This document shows, piece after piece, positions 30,624 through 41,647 of a stretch of DNA of 64,000 nt. This DNA comes from Erwinia_E haradaeae_B. GTDB lineage: Bacteria; Pseudomonadota; Gammaproteobacteria; Enterobacterales; Enterobacteriaceae. The notes under the pieces are model-generated. The model did no database searches and was not told where the DNA came from. It saw only the letters and a list, made by a program, of their open reading frames with translations. How positions within the stretch are numbered: position 1 is the first letter of the stretch; every line of letters begins with the position of its first letter. The stretch spans positions 744,001-808,000 of the forward strand of contig NZ_LR217730.1 in the NCBI RefSeq assembly GCF_900698985.1, read 5' to 3'. A program made the position numbers and the translations under genes.

Positions 30624-31041
30624 TATATATTCATATATCATAACAGTCTGTCTTATAGAAGATATTTATCTGAAAATATCATTATTTTATATATAATTAT
30701 AAATGGAACATCAAATTTTGACCTTTTTTATATTATAGGCGGTTAAAATCTAATGTTCCATTTATAAAAAAATTCTAACATGAAAGTTCATATTCTATAA
30801 TTAAAAATCTTTTCTTAAAAACATATTTTACAAATATGTATTATATTACATAATTTATATAACCTCTGATACTAAAAATACACTATTAATTAAATTTTGT
30901 TTATGTTAAACAATCTTTTATTTATATTTAAAAGAGAATCTTATTAGAAGACATTCTTTTATGAGATGATCTGAAACTTTAATACAAAAGAATAGTAAAT
31001 ACATTAAAGTTTTTGATAAAATTAAAATAATCTTTAATTCT
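30624..31041. other. Spacer between tRNA-Asp and rplI, with a long hairpin
   Basis: About 420 bases. The main feature is the long stem-loop at 30697-30767. A second inverted repeat AAACTTTAAT / ATTAAAGTTT occupies 30974-30983 and 31003-31012. Confidence 0.7.
30697..30767. repeat. Long stem-loop, 27-position stem
   Basis: Arms 30697-30723 and 30741-30767 pair at 25 of 27 positions (one G-U), including 15 perfect outer pairs (TTATAAATGGAACAT / ATGTTCCATTTATAA). The loop is 17 bases, T-rich. No U-run follows the plus-strand stem. It is unexplained by any gene. Confidence 0.85.
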
Positions 31042-31494
31042 TTAAGTCTTAGGGATTATATTAATAATAAGTTGAGCCAATACTTCAGTATGAACCTGAA
31101 AGTTTACTACGTGTTCACCGATGGTTCTCAATACACCATGCGGTAAACGAACTTCACTTTTGATCACTTCTACGCCAGCCCTAGTCACAGCTTCTGCGAT
31201 ATCGCGAATACCAATAGATCCAAACAATTTACCCTCGTTACCTGCTTTAGACAGAAGTGTGACCATTTTTAATTCATTGATTTTCTTAGCACGCTGATGA
31301 GCTATAAGAAGAATCTTATTAACTTTAGCTTCTAACTCTACACGCTGAATTTCAAAAAATTCAATATTTTTTTTTGTAGCAGGAACAGCCTTACCATGTG
31401 GAATTAAAAAGTTACGAGCATACCCTGACTTCACATTGATATGCTCCCCCAAACTACCTAAATTCACTATTTTATCAAGTAAAATCACTTGCAT
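31042..31494 (-). CDS. rplI: 50S ribosomal protein L9
   Basis: Large-subunit protein at the base of the L1 stalk. The 150 residues match E. coli (149). The N-terminal domain starts MQVILLDKIVNLGSLG and contains the RNA-binding GYARNFLIPHGKA. A long connecting helix follows, then the C-terminal domain with KLFGSIG and VRLPHGVLRTIGEH. Last gene of the rpsF-priB-rpsR-rplI operon, 42 bases after rpsR. Confidence 0.98.
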   Translation of the reverse strand: MQVILLDKIVNLGSLGEHINVKSGYARNFLIPHGKAVPATKKNIEFFEIQRVELEAKVNKILLIAHQRAKKINELKMVTLLSKAGNEGKLFGSIGIRDIAEAVTRAGVEVIKSEVRLPHGVLRTIGEHVVNFQVHTEVLAQLIINIIPKT

Positions 31495-31536
31495 AACTTA
31501 TAGCCTCTTTGAGTACTGAATAAATAGTTCCATTAT

Positions 31537-31764
31537 TTACTGATGGTGGTCAGTATATGGCAGCAAGGATAAATAACGAGCTCGCTTTACTGCACGAGCT
31601 AGCTGACGTTGATATTTTGCTCGTGTACCAGTAATACGGCTTGGTACAAGCTTACCACTTTCTGTAATATAATTTTTTAACACAGCAATATCCTTATAAT
31701 CAATCTCTTGAATCCCTTCAGCAGTGAAACGGCAAAACTTACGACGACGAAAATAACGTGCCAT
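31537..31764 (-). CDS. rpsR: 30S ribosomal protein S18
   Basis: Small-subunit protein that binds S6 on the platform. The 75 residues equal the E. coli length and begin MARYFRRRKFCRF. The family stretch KLVPSRITGTRAKYQRQLARA is intact. Four bases separate it from priB upstream, and they are probably translationally coupled. Confidence 0.98.
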   Translation of the reverse strand: MARYFRRRKFCRFTAEGIQEIDYKDIAVLKNYITESGKLVPSRITGTRAKYQRQLARAVKRARYLSLLPYTDHHQ

Positions 31765-31768
31765 ATAG

Positions 31769-32092
31769 CTAGTCTCCAGACTCTATAAGTTCAATCTTTT
31801 TAGCATGCAATGCAATTTTATACAATCCATGACGCCCTTTATAAGAACAAAGAAAACCTTGAATATTCAACGATATCCCCATTACTATACATTGAGCTAT
31901 ACTTGGCTCAACTTGACCATTAATAACTATCGGTAACCAACACCAAACTCTCCGATAAAAACCGGCTTCTATATGCCTTGAACGGTGCTCAAGAATAAAT
32001 TGACAATGCGGTATCCCTGAGGGGCTCACTGATCTCCTGGGCTCCTTATACACAGTGCCAGAAAAAATCACCAAATTATCTCTACCTGCCAT
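31769..32092 (-). CDS. priB: Primosomal replication protein N (PriB)
   Basis: Single-stranded DNA-binding OB-fold dimer that joins PriA and DnaT in replication restart. The 107 residues compare with 104 in E. coli. The signature SPSGIPHCQFILEHRS is complete, and the C-terminus KIELIESGD closely matches the family. It lies between rpsF and rpsR, two bases after rpsF. priA and dnaT are outside this window. Confidence 0.97.
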   Translation of the reverse strand: MAGRDNLVIFSGTVYKEPRRSVSPSGIPHCQFILEHRSRHIEAGFYRRVWCWLPIVINGQVEPSIAQCIVMGISLNIQGFLCSYKGRHGLYKIALHAKKIELIESGD

Positions 32093-32094
32093 AA

Positions 32095-32490
32095 TTATCC
32101 TTCAGTAGTTCTAGTCTCCAAATCATGAGATATGTCATTTGAAACGTCTTCTCGGTGCTCCCGCCGGTCATCTTTAGCTCTAACCATATGAGATGCTTCA
32201 GTGACTGCTTTTTTCATACGTATAACCATGGCGCGAATGATACAATCATTAAATCTAAATTGATTTTCTAACTGATTAACAACCTCCTGTGTTGCTTCTA
32301 TGTTCATTAAAACATAATGAGCTTTTTGTAATTTATAGATTGGATAAGCTAATTGACGACGCCCCCAATCTTCTAATCGATGTACAGTACCTTTAACGGC
32401 ACTAATAATAGCAGAACATCGCTCAATTATGCTAGGAACCTGTTCGCTTTGATCAGGATGCACCATAAAAACAATTTCATAATGACGCAT
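32095..32490 (-). CDS. rpsF: 30S ribosomal protein S6
   Basis: Small-subunit protein paired with S18. The 131 residues match E. coli mature length. It begins MRHYEIVFMVHPDQSEQVP and contains LEDWGRRQLAYPI, both family landmarks, with an acidic C-terminal tail. AAGGAG eight bases upstream supports the start. First gene of its operon, with a recognisable promoter about 35-60 bases upstream. Confidence 0.98.
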   Translation of the reverse strand: MRHYEIVFMVHPDQSEQVPSIIERCSAIISAVKGTVHRLEDWGRRQLAYPIYKLQKAHYVLMNIEATQEVVNQLENQFRFNDCIIRAMVIRMKKAVTEASHMVRAKDDRREHREDVSNDISHDLETRTTEG

Positions 32491-32523
32491 AAATGCTCCT
32501 TATAGATTTTTTAGCTTTGCGAG

Positions 32524-32552
32524 ATTATACTTAACCTACATTAAAGAAACAA
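32524..32552 (-). promoter_or_regulatory. Sigma-70 promoter for the rpsF operon
   Basis: Read on the minus strand: TTGTTT (32552-32547), a 17-base spacer, and a perfect TATAAT (32529-32524), then 33 bases to the rpsF start. Confidence 0.65.
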
Positions 32553-33913
32553 GCAACAGTGTTATTAACATTACTATATATAATATTTGTCGCATTAATC
32601 TATAATTATGTCTATTTTATATAGATAAATATAATAAGAATAAGTACAAATAATATTATAGATTATATCTCATATTAATGAAGTGCAAGATAATTAATAG
32701 AAAGCTCTAGTTTCTAATAACAAGTTATTTTGCATTAATTTAATTAATATTTATAAAAAACATATTATAAAGACTCTTTCTTAATATAATTATAACATAT
32801 ATTATAAAAAATAATCTTCAAACTTTAGTCTATATTTTTAGTAAATAAAAATTACATTTCATTAATTAATAATTATTCTTTAAAAATAGGAACCAATATG
32901 AAATTTATTATATATGGTTATAAACCAAGAGACTAACTTGCAGACAATTCAGAAAAAATCCATTCCCTACTATATTAGAATACAAATAAAATAGATGATG
33001 CTTTCTAAATAAAAATTTAAGATTTTTATTTTACTTTTAGCTTTGTTAATTAAGTTTGAATGCCTTAAATTTCCGTCTACCTCCTACATATATTGCTCTA
33101 ATTTTTATCTATATTCATATTATCATCAGTCAAGTCGTCAATTTCTATTATTAATAATATCATAGTATAGTCTATTAATACTACTCAAAAACAGTAACAT
33201 CAATTATTAATAACTTTACTTCTCTGCATAACCTAAAAATCTTTTTTAATGAAGACATTCAATAACATTGCAAAATATAAAAATTTCTAATTATATAGTT
33301 TTTATTGGGCAAAACGATATAATATTTAAAAAAATTTACATAGTAAACATAAGTTTTATATAGTATACTTATTAATATATTTATATATAAAATATATATA
33401 CTTAATTGATTATTCCGACAACATTTTATCTGATAATATACAAGATACAGCTATTTTTGAGAGGATGATTAAAAAAAATTAAAAAAACATACACAAGGAA
33501 TACATATAAGTATTAAGTTCTCTATTTTAAAGAAAAATATATCCTTGAATTGAAACAGTAATAAAAATATATAAAAGATTTTCAATAATTTAAGAGAATC
33601 ATTCAATTAAAAATATATTTAAAAAGAGTGCACGTATAATATACAAATTTATAAACATGATAACTAATTACATAAAATTACCTCTCTAAAAATAAGAAAG
33701 GATTTTTGGACTTTTATTAAAGATAGAATATTTCTATCTTTTAAAAATATAAAAATTTATAAAAAATTTAATCTCATTTTAAAATAAGGCATTCTTCATT
33801 ATATATGTATTGAATGTATACATTTGTTTATTAAGTTTATATCTTAATTTAAAAAGGATCTCATTTTATGCTAGCTTATTTTATTGTAAAAACCTATAAG
33901 ATCTGTTTAAATC
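32553..33913. other. Spacer between rpsF operon and rnb
   Basis: About 1.4 kb, strongly AT-rich, with no recognisable gene. A perfect 10-base AT hairpin (AAATAAAAAT / ATTTTTATTT, loop TTAAG) is at 33007-33031. Confidence 0.6.
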
Positions 33914-35866
33914 ATGCTACAAGATAATCCATTATTAACGCAGCTAAAAGAAACCCTCCGATCAAAAATTAGATACGTAGAGGGTATAGTAAAAAGCACC
34001 GAAAAAGATTTTGGCTTTCTAGAAATAAGTCAACAAAAAAGTTATTTTATTCCACCACTATTTATGAAAAAAGTTATGAATGGTGACCGTATAATAGCAA
34101 GTATTAAACATGAAAAAGATCGTCTTATTGCGTATCCAGAAAAACTTATACAACCTTTTCTAAAACGTTTTGTTGGGCGAATAGAAAAAAAAAATAACCA
34201 GCTATTTGTCATACCAGAGCGTTCTTTACCAAAGCAAGCTATCCAATGTAAACCAAATATACATTTCATGAGATATTCTTTACAAGAAGGTGACTGGACA
34301 ATAGCAGAAATGCTCCATCATCCACTTACAGGAAGCCAATTCTTTTTTGCTGAAATTATTGAATTTATAACCAATGAAAAAAATGATTTAGCTCCATGGT
34401 GGGTCACTTTAGCACGTTATAATCTGGAGCGTGAATCACCAAATATAGAATCTCCAACAGAAATGTTAGATGAAGCTCTAGACCGTGCAGATCTCACTAA
34501 AATGCCTTTTATTACTATCGATAGTGCTAACACTGAGGATATCGATGATGCATTATACATAGAAGACATCGGGCATGGCAACCTAAAACTTATTGTTGCT
34601 ATTGCTGATCCGACTGCTTATATATCTTCTGGAAGCGTAATTGATACTGTAGCTGCCGAGAGATTATTTACCAACTACTTACCTGGTTTGAATATTGCCA
34701 TGCTACCACGACATTTATCACACAATGTCTGCTCGTTACTCCCAAACAAACGAAGACCAGTTCTTGCTTGTCGAGTGATAATTTCTTCTAATGGAACCCC
34801 TGATAGTGATGTCCAATTCTTTGCTGCTTGGATTACTTCCAAAGCTCAACTTATTTATAATAATGTTTCTGATTGGTTAGAGGACCCTCAAAATAGTAAT
34901 TGGAAACCAAAAAATGCAATAATTTCTCAACAAATAAATCTACTAAATCAGCTACGCTTATCACGCCACCAATGGCGACAAAAACATGCGCTTTTATTTC
35001 AAGATCGTCCAGATTTTCGTTTTTTATTAAATAAAAAAGGAGAAGTTCTAGATATTATTGCTGAACATCGACGCATTGCAAACCGTATTGTTGAAGAATC
35101 TATGATCCTTGTAAATATTTGTGCCGCTAACTTACTACGCGATCGATTTGGTTTTGGTATATATAATGTTCATCTTGGATTTGACCCCATGCATAGAGAA
35201 CAAGCAGCCACAATGCTAACCAATCATGGCATCAACACTCATCCAATAGAGATAGCAACATTAGACGGATTTCGTATACTACGCCGACAACTAGACGCTC
35301 AACCAAATAATTTTCTCAATACTCGTATTCGACGCTTTCAGTTAGTGTCTGAAATTAAAACTACCCCTGGTCCGCACTTTGGTCTAGGCCTAGAAGTATA
35401 TGCAACCTGGACATCTCCTATTCGAAAGTATGGAGATATGGTAAATCATCGCTTAATAAAAGCTATCATTAAAGGTGAAAATGGTATACGCCCTAGTGAT
35501 GCTCTAACAACAAAAATGTCTGAACGTCGTCGACAAAATCGTATGGCTGAAAGAGATATAAATGATTTATTATACTCACGTTTTTTAAAAAAATCAATTA
35601 GTAGTGCTAAAAAATTTAGCGCCGAAGTAATTGATATATCAAAAAATGGTATGCGCGTTCGATTGCAGGACAATGGTGCAATAGCATTTATTCCTGCTTC
35701 TTTTATCGAAGAAGAACGTAATGATCTCGTATTTAGTCATATTTATGGCCATGTAAAAAATAAAAACGGGATACTTTACCGTGTAACCGATATCGTAGAG
35801 GTAGTAATTATAACAGTGAGGATGAAAACGCACAGCATTATTGCTCGTCTAGCAAAAAATTATTAA
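33914..35866 (+). CDS. rnb: Exoribonuclease II
   Basis: Processive 3'-5' hydrolytic exoribonuclease for mRNA decay. The 650 residues compare with 644 in E. coli. N-terminal cold-shock domains (EKDFGFLEI, KSYFIPPLFMKKV) precede the RNB catalytic domain with DSANTEDIDDALYIED, whose aspartates bind Mg2+, and then LPRHLSHNVCSL. WTSPIRKYGDMVNHRLIKA follows. The C-terminal S1 domain reads ISKNGMRVRLQDNGAIAFIPA. The Shine-Dalgarno is weak. It stands alone. Confidence 0.98.
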   Translation: MLQDNPLLTQLKETLRSKIRYVEGIVKSTEKDFGFLEISQQKSYFIPPLFMKKVMNGDRIIASIKHEKDRLIAYPEKLIQPFLKRFVGRIEKKNNQLFVIPERSLPKQAIQCKPNIHFMRYSLQEGDWTIAEMLHHPLTGSQFFFAEIIEFITNEKNDLAPWWVTLARYNLERESPNIESPTEMLDEALDRADLTKMPFITIDSANTEDIDDALYIEDIGHGNLKLIVAIADPTAYISSGSVIDTVAAERLFTNYLPGLNIAMLPRHLSHNVCSLLPNKRRPVLACRVIISSNGTPDSDVQFFAAWITSKAQLIYNNVSDWLEDPQNSNWKPKNAIISQQINLLNQLRLSRHQWRQKHALLFQDRPDFRFLLNKKGEVLDIIAEHRRIANRIVEESMILVNICAANLLRDRFGFGIYNVHLGFDPMHREQAATMLTNHGINTHPIEIATLDGFRILRRQLDAQPNNFLNTRIRRFQLVSEIKTTPGPHFGLGLEVYATWTSPIRKYGDMVNHRLIKAIIKGENGIRPSDALTTKMSERRRQNRMAERDINDLLYSRFLKKSISSAKKFSAEVIDISKNGMRVRLQDNGAIAFIPASFIEEERNDLVFSHIYGHVKNKNGILYRVTDIVEVVIITVRMKTHSIIARLAKNY

Positions 35867-36854
35867 TCATTATTGATTATTCAAAATAATGTACCTGTGT
35901 CAGTATTTTCTGTACAAAAGAGTATTCGTCACGATAAATCTAATTTCTTTCTTAACATATTTTTAAATAAGAATAAGATATATCCAGATACTATCTATAA
36001 CTTTATAGTTAATTTTTCTCTTGTAGAATATTTTACTATCATTGAAAAACCTATCTCCTTTTTAAATTCTTAAGAACAAAAGATCAATATAGATATTTAA
36101 AAAAATATGTACTCTTGATTCTTCTATACAAACCAATATATTTTTTAGGGTTTGTTTAAAAAACATTATCATTTACTGAATGAATAATATTCACGATACG
36201 CTTTGTATCACTCAAGAGCTACTTGTTATATCGTTTAATCATATACAAATACTCTGTATCTTAAGGAATAATATAACTACTATAAAAGTGTAGTATTCTA
36301 GATTATTAGATGCTTATATTTTTTGTATCTAAAATAGATAACTCTCTATTTTTTTAAAATATTTATATAACTACTATTTTCGTTTTTTAACTGATTTTTT
36401 TTAAAAAATAAAAATATATACAATATATATCATTTATCAATGCTTCTACAAATATATAACGGTAGTTTATCATATCTTCATACTATTATAGTAATAAAAG
36501 CTTCTAACCATCTACACCATTATAGATCAAGCTTTGCTATACATATATAATAAAAAAATAAAAAAGAGTTATCGTGAGAAATAGCTTCTGTTTTTTAAAA
36601 TTATGATAAAAAATTTTATAAAAACTATAATACTAGAAAAGTATTCTACATTAGAATAATTACACTATAGTATAGTAAGAATTATATCTTTATGAAGACA
36701 CAGGAATGAACCTCAAAAGCAAATTAATATTATATAATGCAAAAATTTTCTAGAAACTCATGATTTTGTATAGTGCATATTTATTAATTTTATCTATAGT
36801 TATACATAGTTACTTAATACATACTACTATCTAATAATAGAAGGGAACCTGTTT
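35867..36854. other. Spacer between rnb and speE
   Basis: About 1 kb. A 66-codon frame starting just after rnb (35873) shows no family resemblance and looks like chance. AAGGGA lies before speE. Confidence 0.6.
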
Positions 36855-37706
36855 ATGGATTTTAATAATACATGGCGCGAAACACTTTATTCTGGCATAG
36901 GACAGCATTTTTCTATTGATAAAATCCTCTATCATGAAAAAACTCATTATCAAGATTTGATGATTTTTGAAAATATGACCCTAGGGCGTATTATGGTACT
37001 CAATGGTATAGTTCAAACTACTGAATATGATGAATTCATATATCATGAAATGATGTCACATGTCCCTTTGCTAGCGCATAGCGCACCACGTCATGTATTA
37101 ATTATTGGCGGCGGGGATGGCGCTATACTGCGTGAGATCAGTCGCTATAAAAACATCCAAAAAATTACAATGGTTGAAATAGATCACAGTGTAGTAGAAC
37201 TATGTAAACAGTACCTACCAAAACATAATGCTGGCGCCTATAAGGATCGTCGATTAAAACTAATTATTGATGATGGAGCTCATTTTATTCAAACAACCCA
37301 TGAAAAATTTGATATAATTATTTCTGACTCTACCGATCCTATCGGACCAGGGACAAGCCTATATACTACAGATTTTTACCAAGGATGCCGAAACCACTTA
37401 AATGATGGTGGTATTTTTGTAGCACAAAATGGCGTCTGTTTTTTACAACATGAAACAGCAATTGAGAGCTATAAGAAACTCAAAAATTATTTTAGTGATG
37501 TTAGTTTCTATCAGGCTACTATACCAACTTATTATGGTGGTATCATGATCTTTTCTTGGGCAAGTAATAATTCTTTGCTTCGTAAGATAAATATGAATAC
37601 GTTAACAAATCGCTATAAACAATCGGGTATCCAGTGCCGATATTATAATCCAGAAATTCATGCTAATAGTTTTGCTCTTCCACAATATTTATTAAATATG
37701 CTCTAA
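36855..37706 (+). CDS. speE: Spermidine synthase
   Basis: Transfers an aminopropyl group from decarboxylated SAM to putrescine. The 283 residues compare with 288 in E. coli. The Rossmann core shows LIIGGGDGAILREI near residue 80, VEIDHSVVELCKQYLP for the nucleoside site, and the catalytic Asp region SDSTDPIGPG. AAGGGA upstream supports the start. It is followed 28 bases later by speD, the enzyme supplying its substrate, as in E. coli. Confidence 0.98.
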   Translation: MDFNNTWRETLYSGIGQHFSIDKILYHEKTHYQDLMIFENMTLGRIMVLNGIVQTTEYDEFIYHEMMSHVPLLAHSAPRHVLIIGGGDGAILREISRYKNIQKITMVEIDHSVVELCKQYLPKHNAGAYKDRRLKLIIDDGAHFIQTTHEKFDIIISDSTDPIGPGTSLYTTDFYQGCRNHLNDGGIFVAQNGVCFLQHETAIESYKKLKNYFSDVSFYQATIPTYYGGIMIFSWASNNSLLRKINMNTLTNRYKQSGIQCRYYNPEIHANSFALPQYLLNML

Positions 37707-37734
37707 TACTAGTTAGTATTTTAAGGAAAGTCAC

Positions 37735-38532
37735 TTGCAAAAGCTAAAACTACATGGTTTTAATAACCTAACAAAAAGCCTAAGTTTTTGTATCTATGAT
37801 ATTTGTTATGCTAATACTGACGCAGAACGTGACGGGTATATTTCATATATTGATGAACAATACAATGCTAATCGATTAACCGAAATTCTCAGTAAAACTT
37901 GCTCAATTATTGGTGCTAGTATACTAAATATTGCACGTCAAGATTATGAACCACAAGGTGCTAGCGTTACCATGCTAGTAAGTGAAGAACTTATTGACCT
38001 ACGTGATATTGACACATCTGAGCATCCTGGTCCCTTGCCAAGCTCAGTAATTGCACATCTCGATACAAGTCACATATGCGTTCACACTTACCCGGAAAGT
38101 CATCCGGCAGGAGATTTATGTACTTTTCGTGCTGATATTGAAGTATCTACCTGCGGGGTAATCTCACCATTAAAAGCCTTAAACTATTTAATTCACCAAC
38201 TTGAATCTGATATTGTTACTATAGATTATCGGGTACGTGGTTTTACTCGTGATATAAATGGGATTAAGCACTTTATGGATCATGAAATTAATTCAATACA
38301 AAATTTTATATCAGAAGATATAAAAGCGATGCATGATATGCTGGATGTAAATGTTTACCAAGAAAATATATTCCACACAAAGATGCTTTTAAAAAAATTT
38401 GATCTTAGACATTATCTTTTTAATTCCAAACTAGAAGACTTAGGTACACAAGAGCATAAACGGATTACTAATCTACTCTGGAAAGAAATGAGAGAAATCT
38501 ATTATGGTCAAAATATTCCTTCTATTGGTTAG
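37735..38532 (+). CDS. speD: S-adenosylmethionine decarboxylase proenzyme
   Basis: Pyruvoyl enzyme that makes decarboxylated SAM for SpeE. The 265 residues match E. coli (264). It starts with TTG, preceded by AAGGA, and the protein reads (M)QKLKLHGFNNLTKSLSFCIY; the E. coli gene has the same N-terminus. The self-cleavage site is in HLDTSHICVHTYPESHP, where the Ser after LDT becomes the pyruvoyl group (LDK-S in E. coli). The C-terminal half is nearly identical to E. coli. Very little decay is visible. Confidence 0.98.
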   Translation: MQKLKLHGFNNLTKSLSFCIYDICYANTDAERDGYISYIDEQYNANRLTEILSKTCSIIGASILNIARQDYEPQGASVTMLVSEELIDLRDIDTSEHPGPLPSSVIAHLDTSHICVHTYPESHPAGDLCTFRADIEVSTCGVISPLKALNYLIHQLESDIVTIDYRVRGFTRDINGIKHFMDHEINSIQNFISEDIKAMHDMLDVNVYQENIFHTKMLLKKFDLRHYLFNSKLEDLGTQEHKRITNLLWKEMREIYYGQNIPSIG

Positions 38533-40384
38533 AATACCTTAATTTTTTAATTATAAATTAATTGAAATAAATACACGTTTTCGCATTGAAAAAACTTTTT
38601 ATTTATCATATTATCTTTTTATTTGGATGTTATATTCATAATAAGATTAATCAATAAATTGATAATAATCAATAAATTGATTCACTAATTAATAATCTAT
38701 TCAAACTGATATATAATATAATTATATGATAGACATCATTGAGATGTCATCTTAATAATGCATCGAGCATATAAATACCATTACTACATAGTAAACAATT
38801 ATAATTTTTAATCTGACACTTTTTTTATAAGTTAATTTAATGTTAAAATTTTAAGAAAATTTTTTAGTAATTATTTTTTATCTAGATTGCTAAATTCAAA
38901 AATTATTATATGACACAATTAACTCCACAAAGATCAGAATTAATTTTATTAAAATATGCATCGCTGAAATCTTATTTTATAAGTAACATATATATGGTAA
39001 TTTTAATCTAATCATTAACACTATTTTAGATTTATTTCAAATATTAAAAGATAACCTTATAATTTACATATAATATCCAGAGTATTTTATAATTTCCACT
39101 ATCAACTCAAAACAATACGATTATCATACCTACGTACAATAACAGTGGCATACTATTTTTATAATTATAATATATCCGATACTCACGATGTTTCTTTATT
39201 ATTGTTGTTTTATATACTATTAAATCAGTAATCTTCTAATATAATTACTTTATTACTATTTTATAGCTTTTTACAAAACTCTTAAAATAAAATAAAAATA
39301 AAAAATTTTACTATAATCTATCTTTAGCGCCAAAATTATTTAATTAATTTCATTAGTTTTGTTACATATCACCTACAAAACTCATGTAACTATAACTACT
39401 ATTTTAACAGAACCACTTGAGTATTTATTTTATATCAATTACACAGAAATTCAATAACCAGCCCTTTTTAGTACTGTAAAGAATTTTATACATAAAGACT
39501 AGACTAAACATACTAAATGTAGTAAAAATACTTCTTTAAGTTAAAATCAATTTCGAAAAAATTTATTAAATAAAAAAATAAAGCCATATATTCCTAATTT
39601 ATGTATATGTAAATTATTTAAAGTATAGCATTATTTTTTATACTTAAATTCAAAACATAACTAAACCATCATTTTAAGTAAATTAAATAACTTAAAATAA
39701 TATTCTATATTTAAGAGACTTAATTCAATATAGCAGTAATAATTTAGTGTATCTTATGATATAAAACACTCAAACGATCGATCTTATTAAAATCATAAAT
39801 CATTTATTCATTCCAAGTACATATTGCTATCTTAATTATATAATAACATTTAGGAGATATAAAATATATAATATCTAATATTTTTAATTAAGTCTCTCAT
39901 TTCTATATAAAAATATTATTTTTCTTTCATATGCTTAAAATTATTAAAATTATTCTATAATAGCTAAAATTACTGAATATTTCTTGTATAATTTACTGAT
40001 AACAAGTAATACTGAAAATTATACAATTACTAATTTTGTAAATATATATAAAAATACTTCCTTATTTTTAACACAGTTTTTGTAAAAAAATAACTGCGTT
40101 CTGCGTTTAAGTGTTATATTAACTAATTTAATCCAATATATATTAATATGTTATAAAAAAATTTCAAACAATTATGCGTTAATTAGGATCTATTAACTGT
40201 CACAGTTGCCTGCTATGTTTTATAATTAACAATAACAAGACTCCTTCTCTTTATCGAGGAATATTATATTTTTTATTAAAAGACAATAAAACTATTTTTT
40301 TGAAAAAAAGCTAATAAATAAAGAAAACAAGATATTATAAAGAAAACTACCTATTGTTTATTTTTATAATGGCTTCTCCAGAAC
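38533..40384. other. Large spacer between speD and purD
   Basis: About 1.85 kb of AT-rich DNA with no recognisable gene. It contains the 18-base tandem repeat at 38649-38682. Confidence 0.6.
38649..38682. repeat. 18-base tandem repeat, about 1.9 copies
   Basis: AATCAATAAATTGATAAT begins at 38649 and again at 38667. It is a slippage-type repeat. Confidence 0.8.
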
Positions 40385-41647
40385 TTAATTAGCAATATCT
40401 GTACGAAAAAATTTATCCTTCCAGGAAATTAAACTAGATACTTGATAAACATGATTCTTGGCTTCAGACATATTTTCTCCCAATGCGGTTACGCATAACA
40501 CACGACCACCATCAGTAATTATTGCATCATCCTGGAATACAGTACCAGCATGAAAAACTTTACACCCTAATATTTCCGAGACAGGCAACCCATTGATCTT
40601 GTAACCTTTAACATATTTTTCAGGATAACCCCTAGAAGCAAGGACTAGCCCAACTGCCGGACGAGGGTCCCAAATAATCGATCGCTGGTCTAATTCTCTA
40701 TTTATTGCTGCAAGACACAAATCCACTAAATCAGATTTTAAACGCAACATCATAGGTTGACTTTCTGGATCACCTAAACGACAATTAAATTCAATAACTT
40801 TAATCTGGTTATAACGATCAATCATTAAACCTGCATATAAAAATCCTGTATAAGGAGACCCTTCTGACATCATTCCATGCACAGTAGGATAAATTATCTC
40901 GGTCATAATACGTTGATGCATTTCATTCGTCACGAACGTTACTGGAGAATAGGCCCCCATACCACCAGTGTTTAATCCCGTATTGTTATCACCTACTCGC
41001 TTATAATCTCGACTGGTTGCCATTGGCAAAATATTATTACCATCTACCATAACAATAAAACTAATTTCTTCTCCTTCAAGAAACTCTTCTATTATGATAC
41101 GGTTACCTGCTGAACCAAATGCATTCTCACATAAAATACCTTTTATCACTAATTCTGCATCTTGCAGTGTATCAGCAATAATTACTCCTTTTCCAGCAGC
41201 TAACCCATTTGCTTTAATTACAATAGGAGTGCCTTTTTCACGTACATACTGAACAGCTGGTGCAACCTCAGTAAAGTCATTATATTCAGCTGTTGGAATA
41301 CCATGACGTACTAAAAAGTTTTTAGAAAATATCTTTGATCCTTCTAATACAGCTGCTGCCTGAGTAGGGCCAAATATTTTAATACCAGCCTTACGAAATA
41401 CATCTACTATACCCAGCAATAAAGGTGCTTCAGGACCAACAATTGCCAAGTCGATCTCTTCAGCAATTGCAAAAGATAATAATTTTTGAAGATTAGTAGA
41501 CTGAATAGGTATATTCTTTAGCATAGGCTCTAATGAGGTTCCCGCATTACCTGGTGCAACAAATATTTTGGTTACTAATTTTGATTGCGATATTTTCCAT
41601 GCCAATGCATGCTCACGAGCACCATTACCGATTACTAGAATTTTCAT
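40385..41647 (-). CDS. purD: Phosphoribosylamine-glycine ligase (GARS)
   Basis: ATP-grasp enzyme of purine synthesis, joining glycine to phosphoribosylamine. The 420 residues compare with 429 in E. coli. It begins MKILVIGNGAREHALAWK. AIVGPEAPL, KANGLAAGKGVI (ATP-grasp loop) and FNCRLGDPESQPMMLRL are intact. In E. coli it follows purH almost directly; here purH lies upstream on the same strand but 772 bases away. Confidence 0.98.
   Translation of the reverse strand: MKILVIGNGAREHALAWKISQSKLVTKIFVAPGNAGTSLEPMLKNIPIQSTNLQKLLSFAIAEEIDLAIVGPEAPLLLGIVDVFRKAGIKIFGPTQAAAVLEGSKIFSKNFLVRHGIPTAEYNDFTEVAPAVQYVREKGTPIVIKANGLAAGKGVIIADTLQDAELVIKGILCENAFGSAGNRIIIEEFLEGEEISFIVMVDGNNILPMATSRDYKRVGDNNTGLNTGGMGAYSPVTFVTNEMHQRIMTEIIYPTVHGMMSEGSPYTGFLYAGLMIDRYNQIKVIEFNCRLGDPESQPMMLRLKSDLVDLCLAAINRELDQRSIIWDPRPAVGLVLASRGYPEKYVKGYKINGLPVSEILGCKVFHAGTVFQDDAIITDGGRVLCVTALGENMSEAKNHVYQVSSLISWKDKFFRTDIAN

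Noticed and set aside
35873..36073. 66-codon frame right after rnb
   Set aside because: Ile/Asn/Lys-rich, no ribosome-binding site, no family resemblance; consistent with chance in AT-rich DNA.
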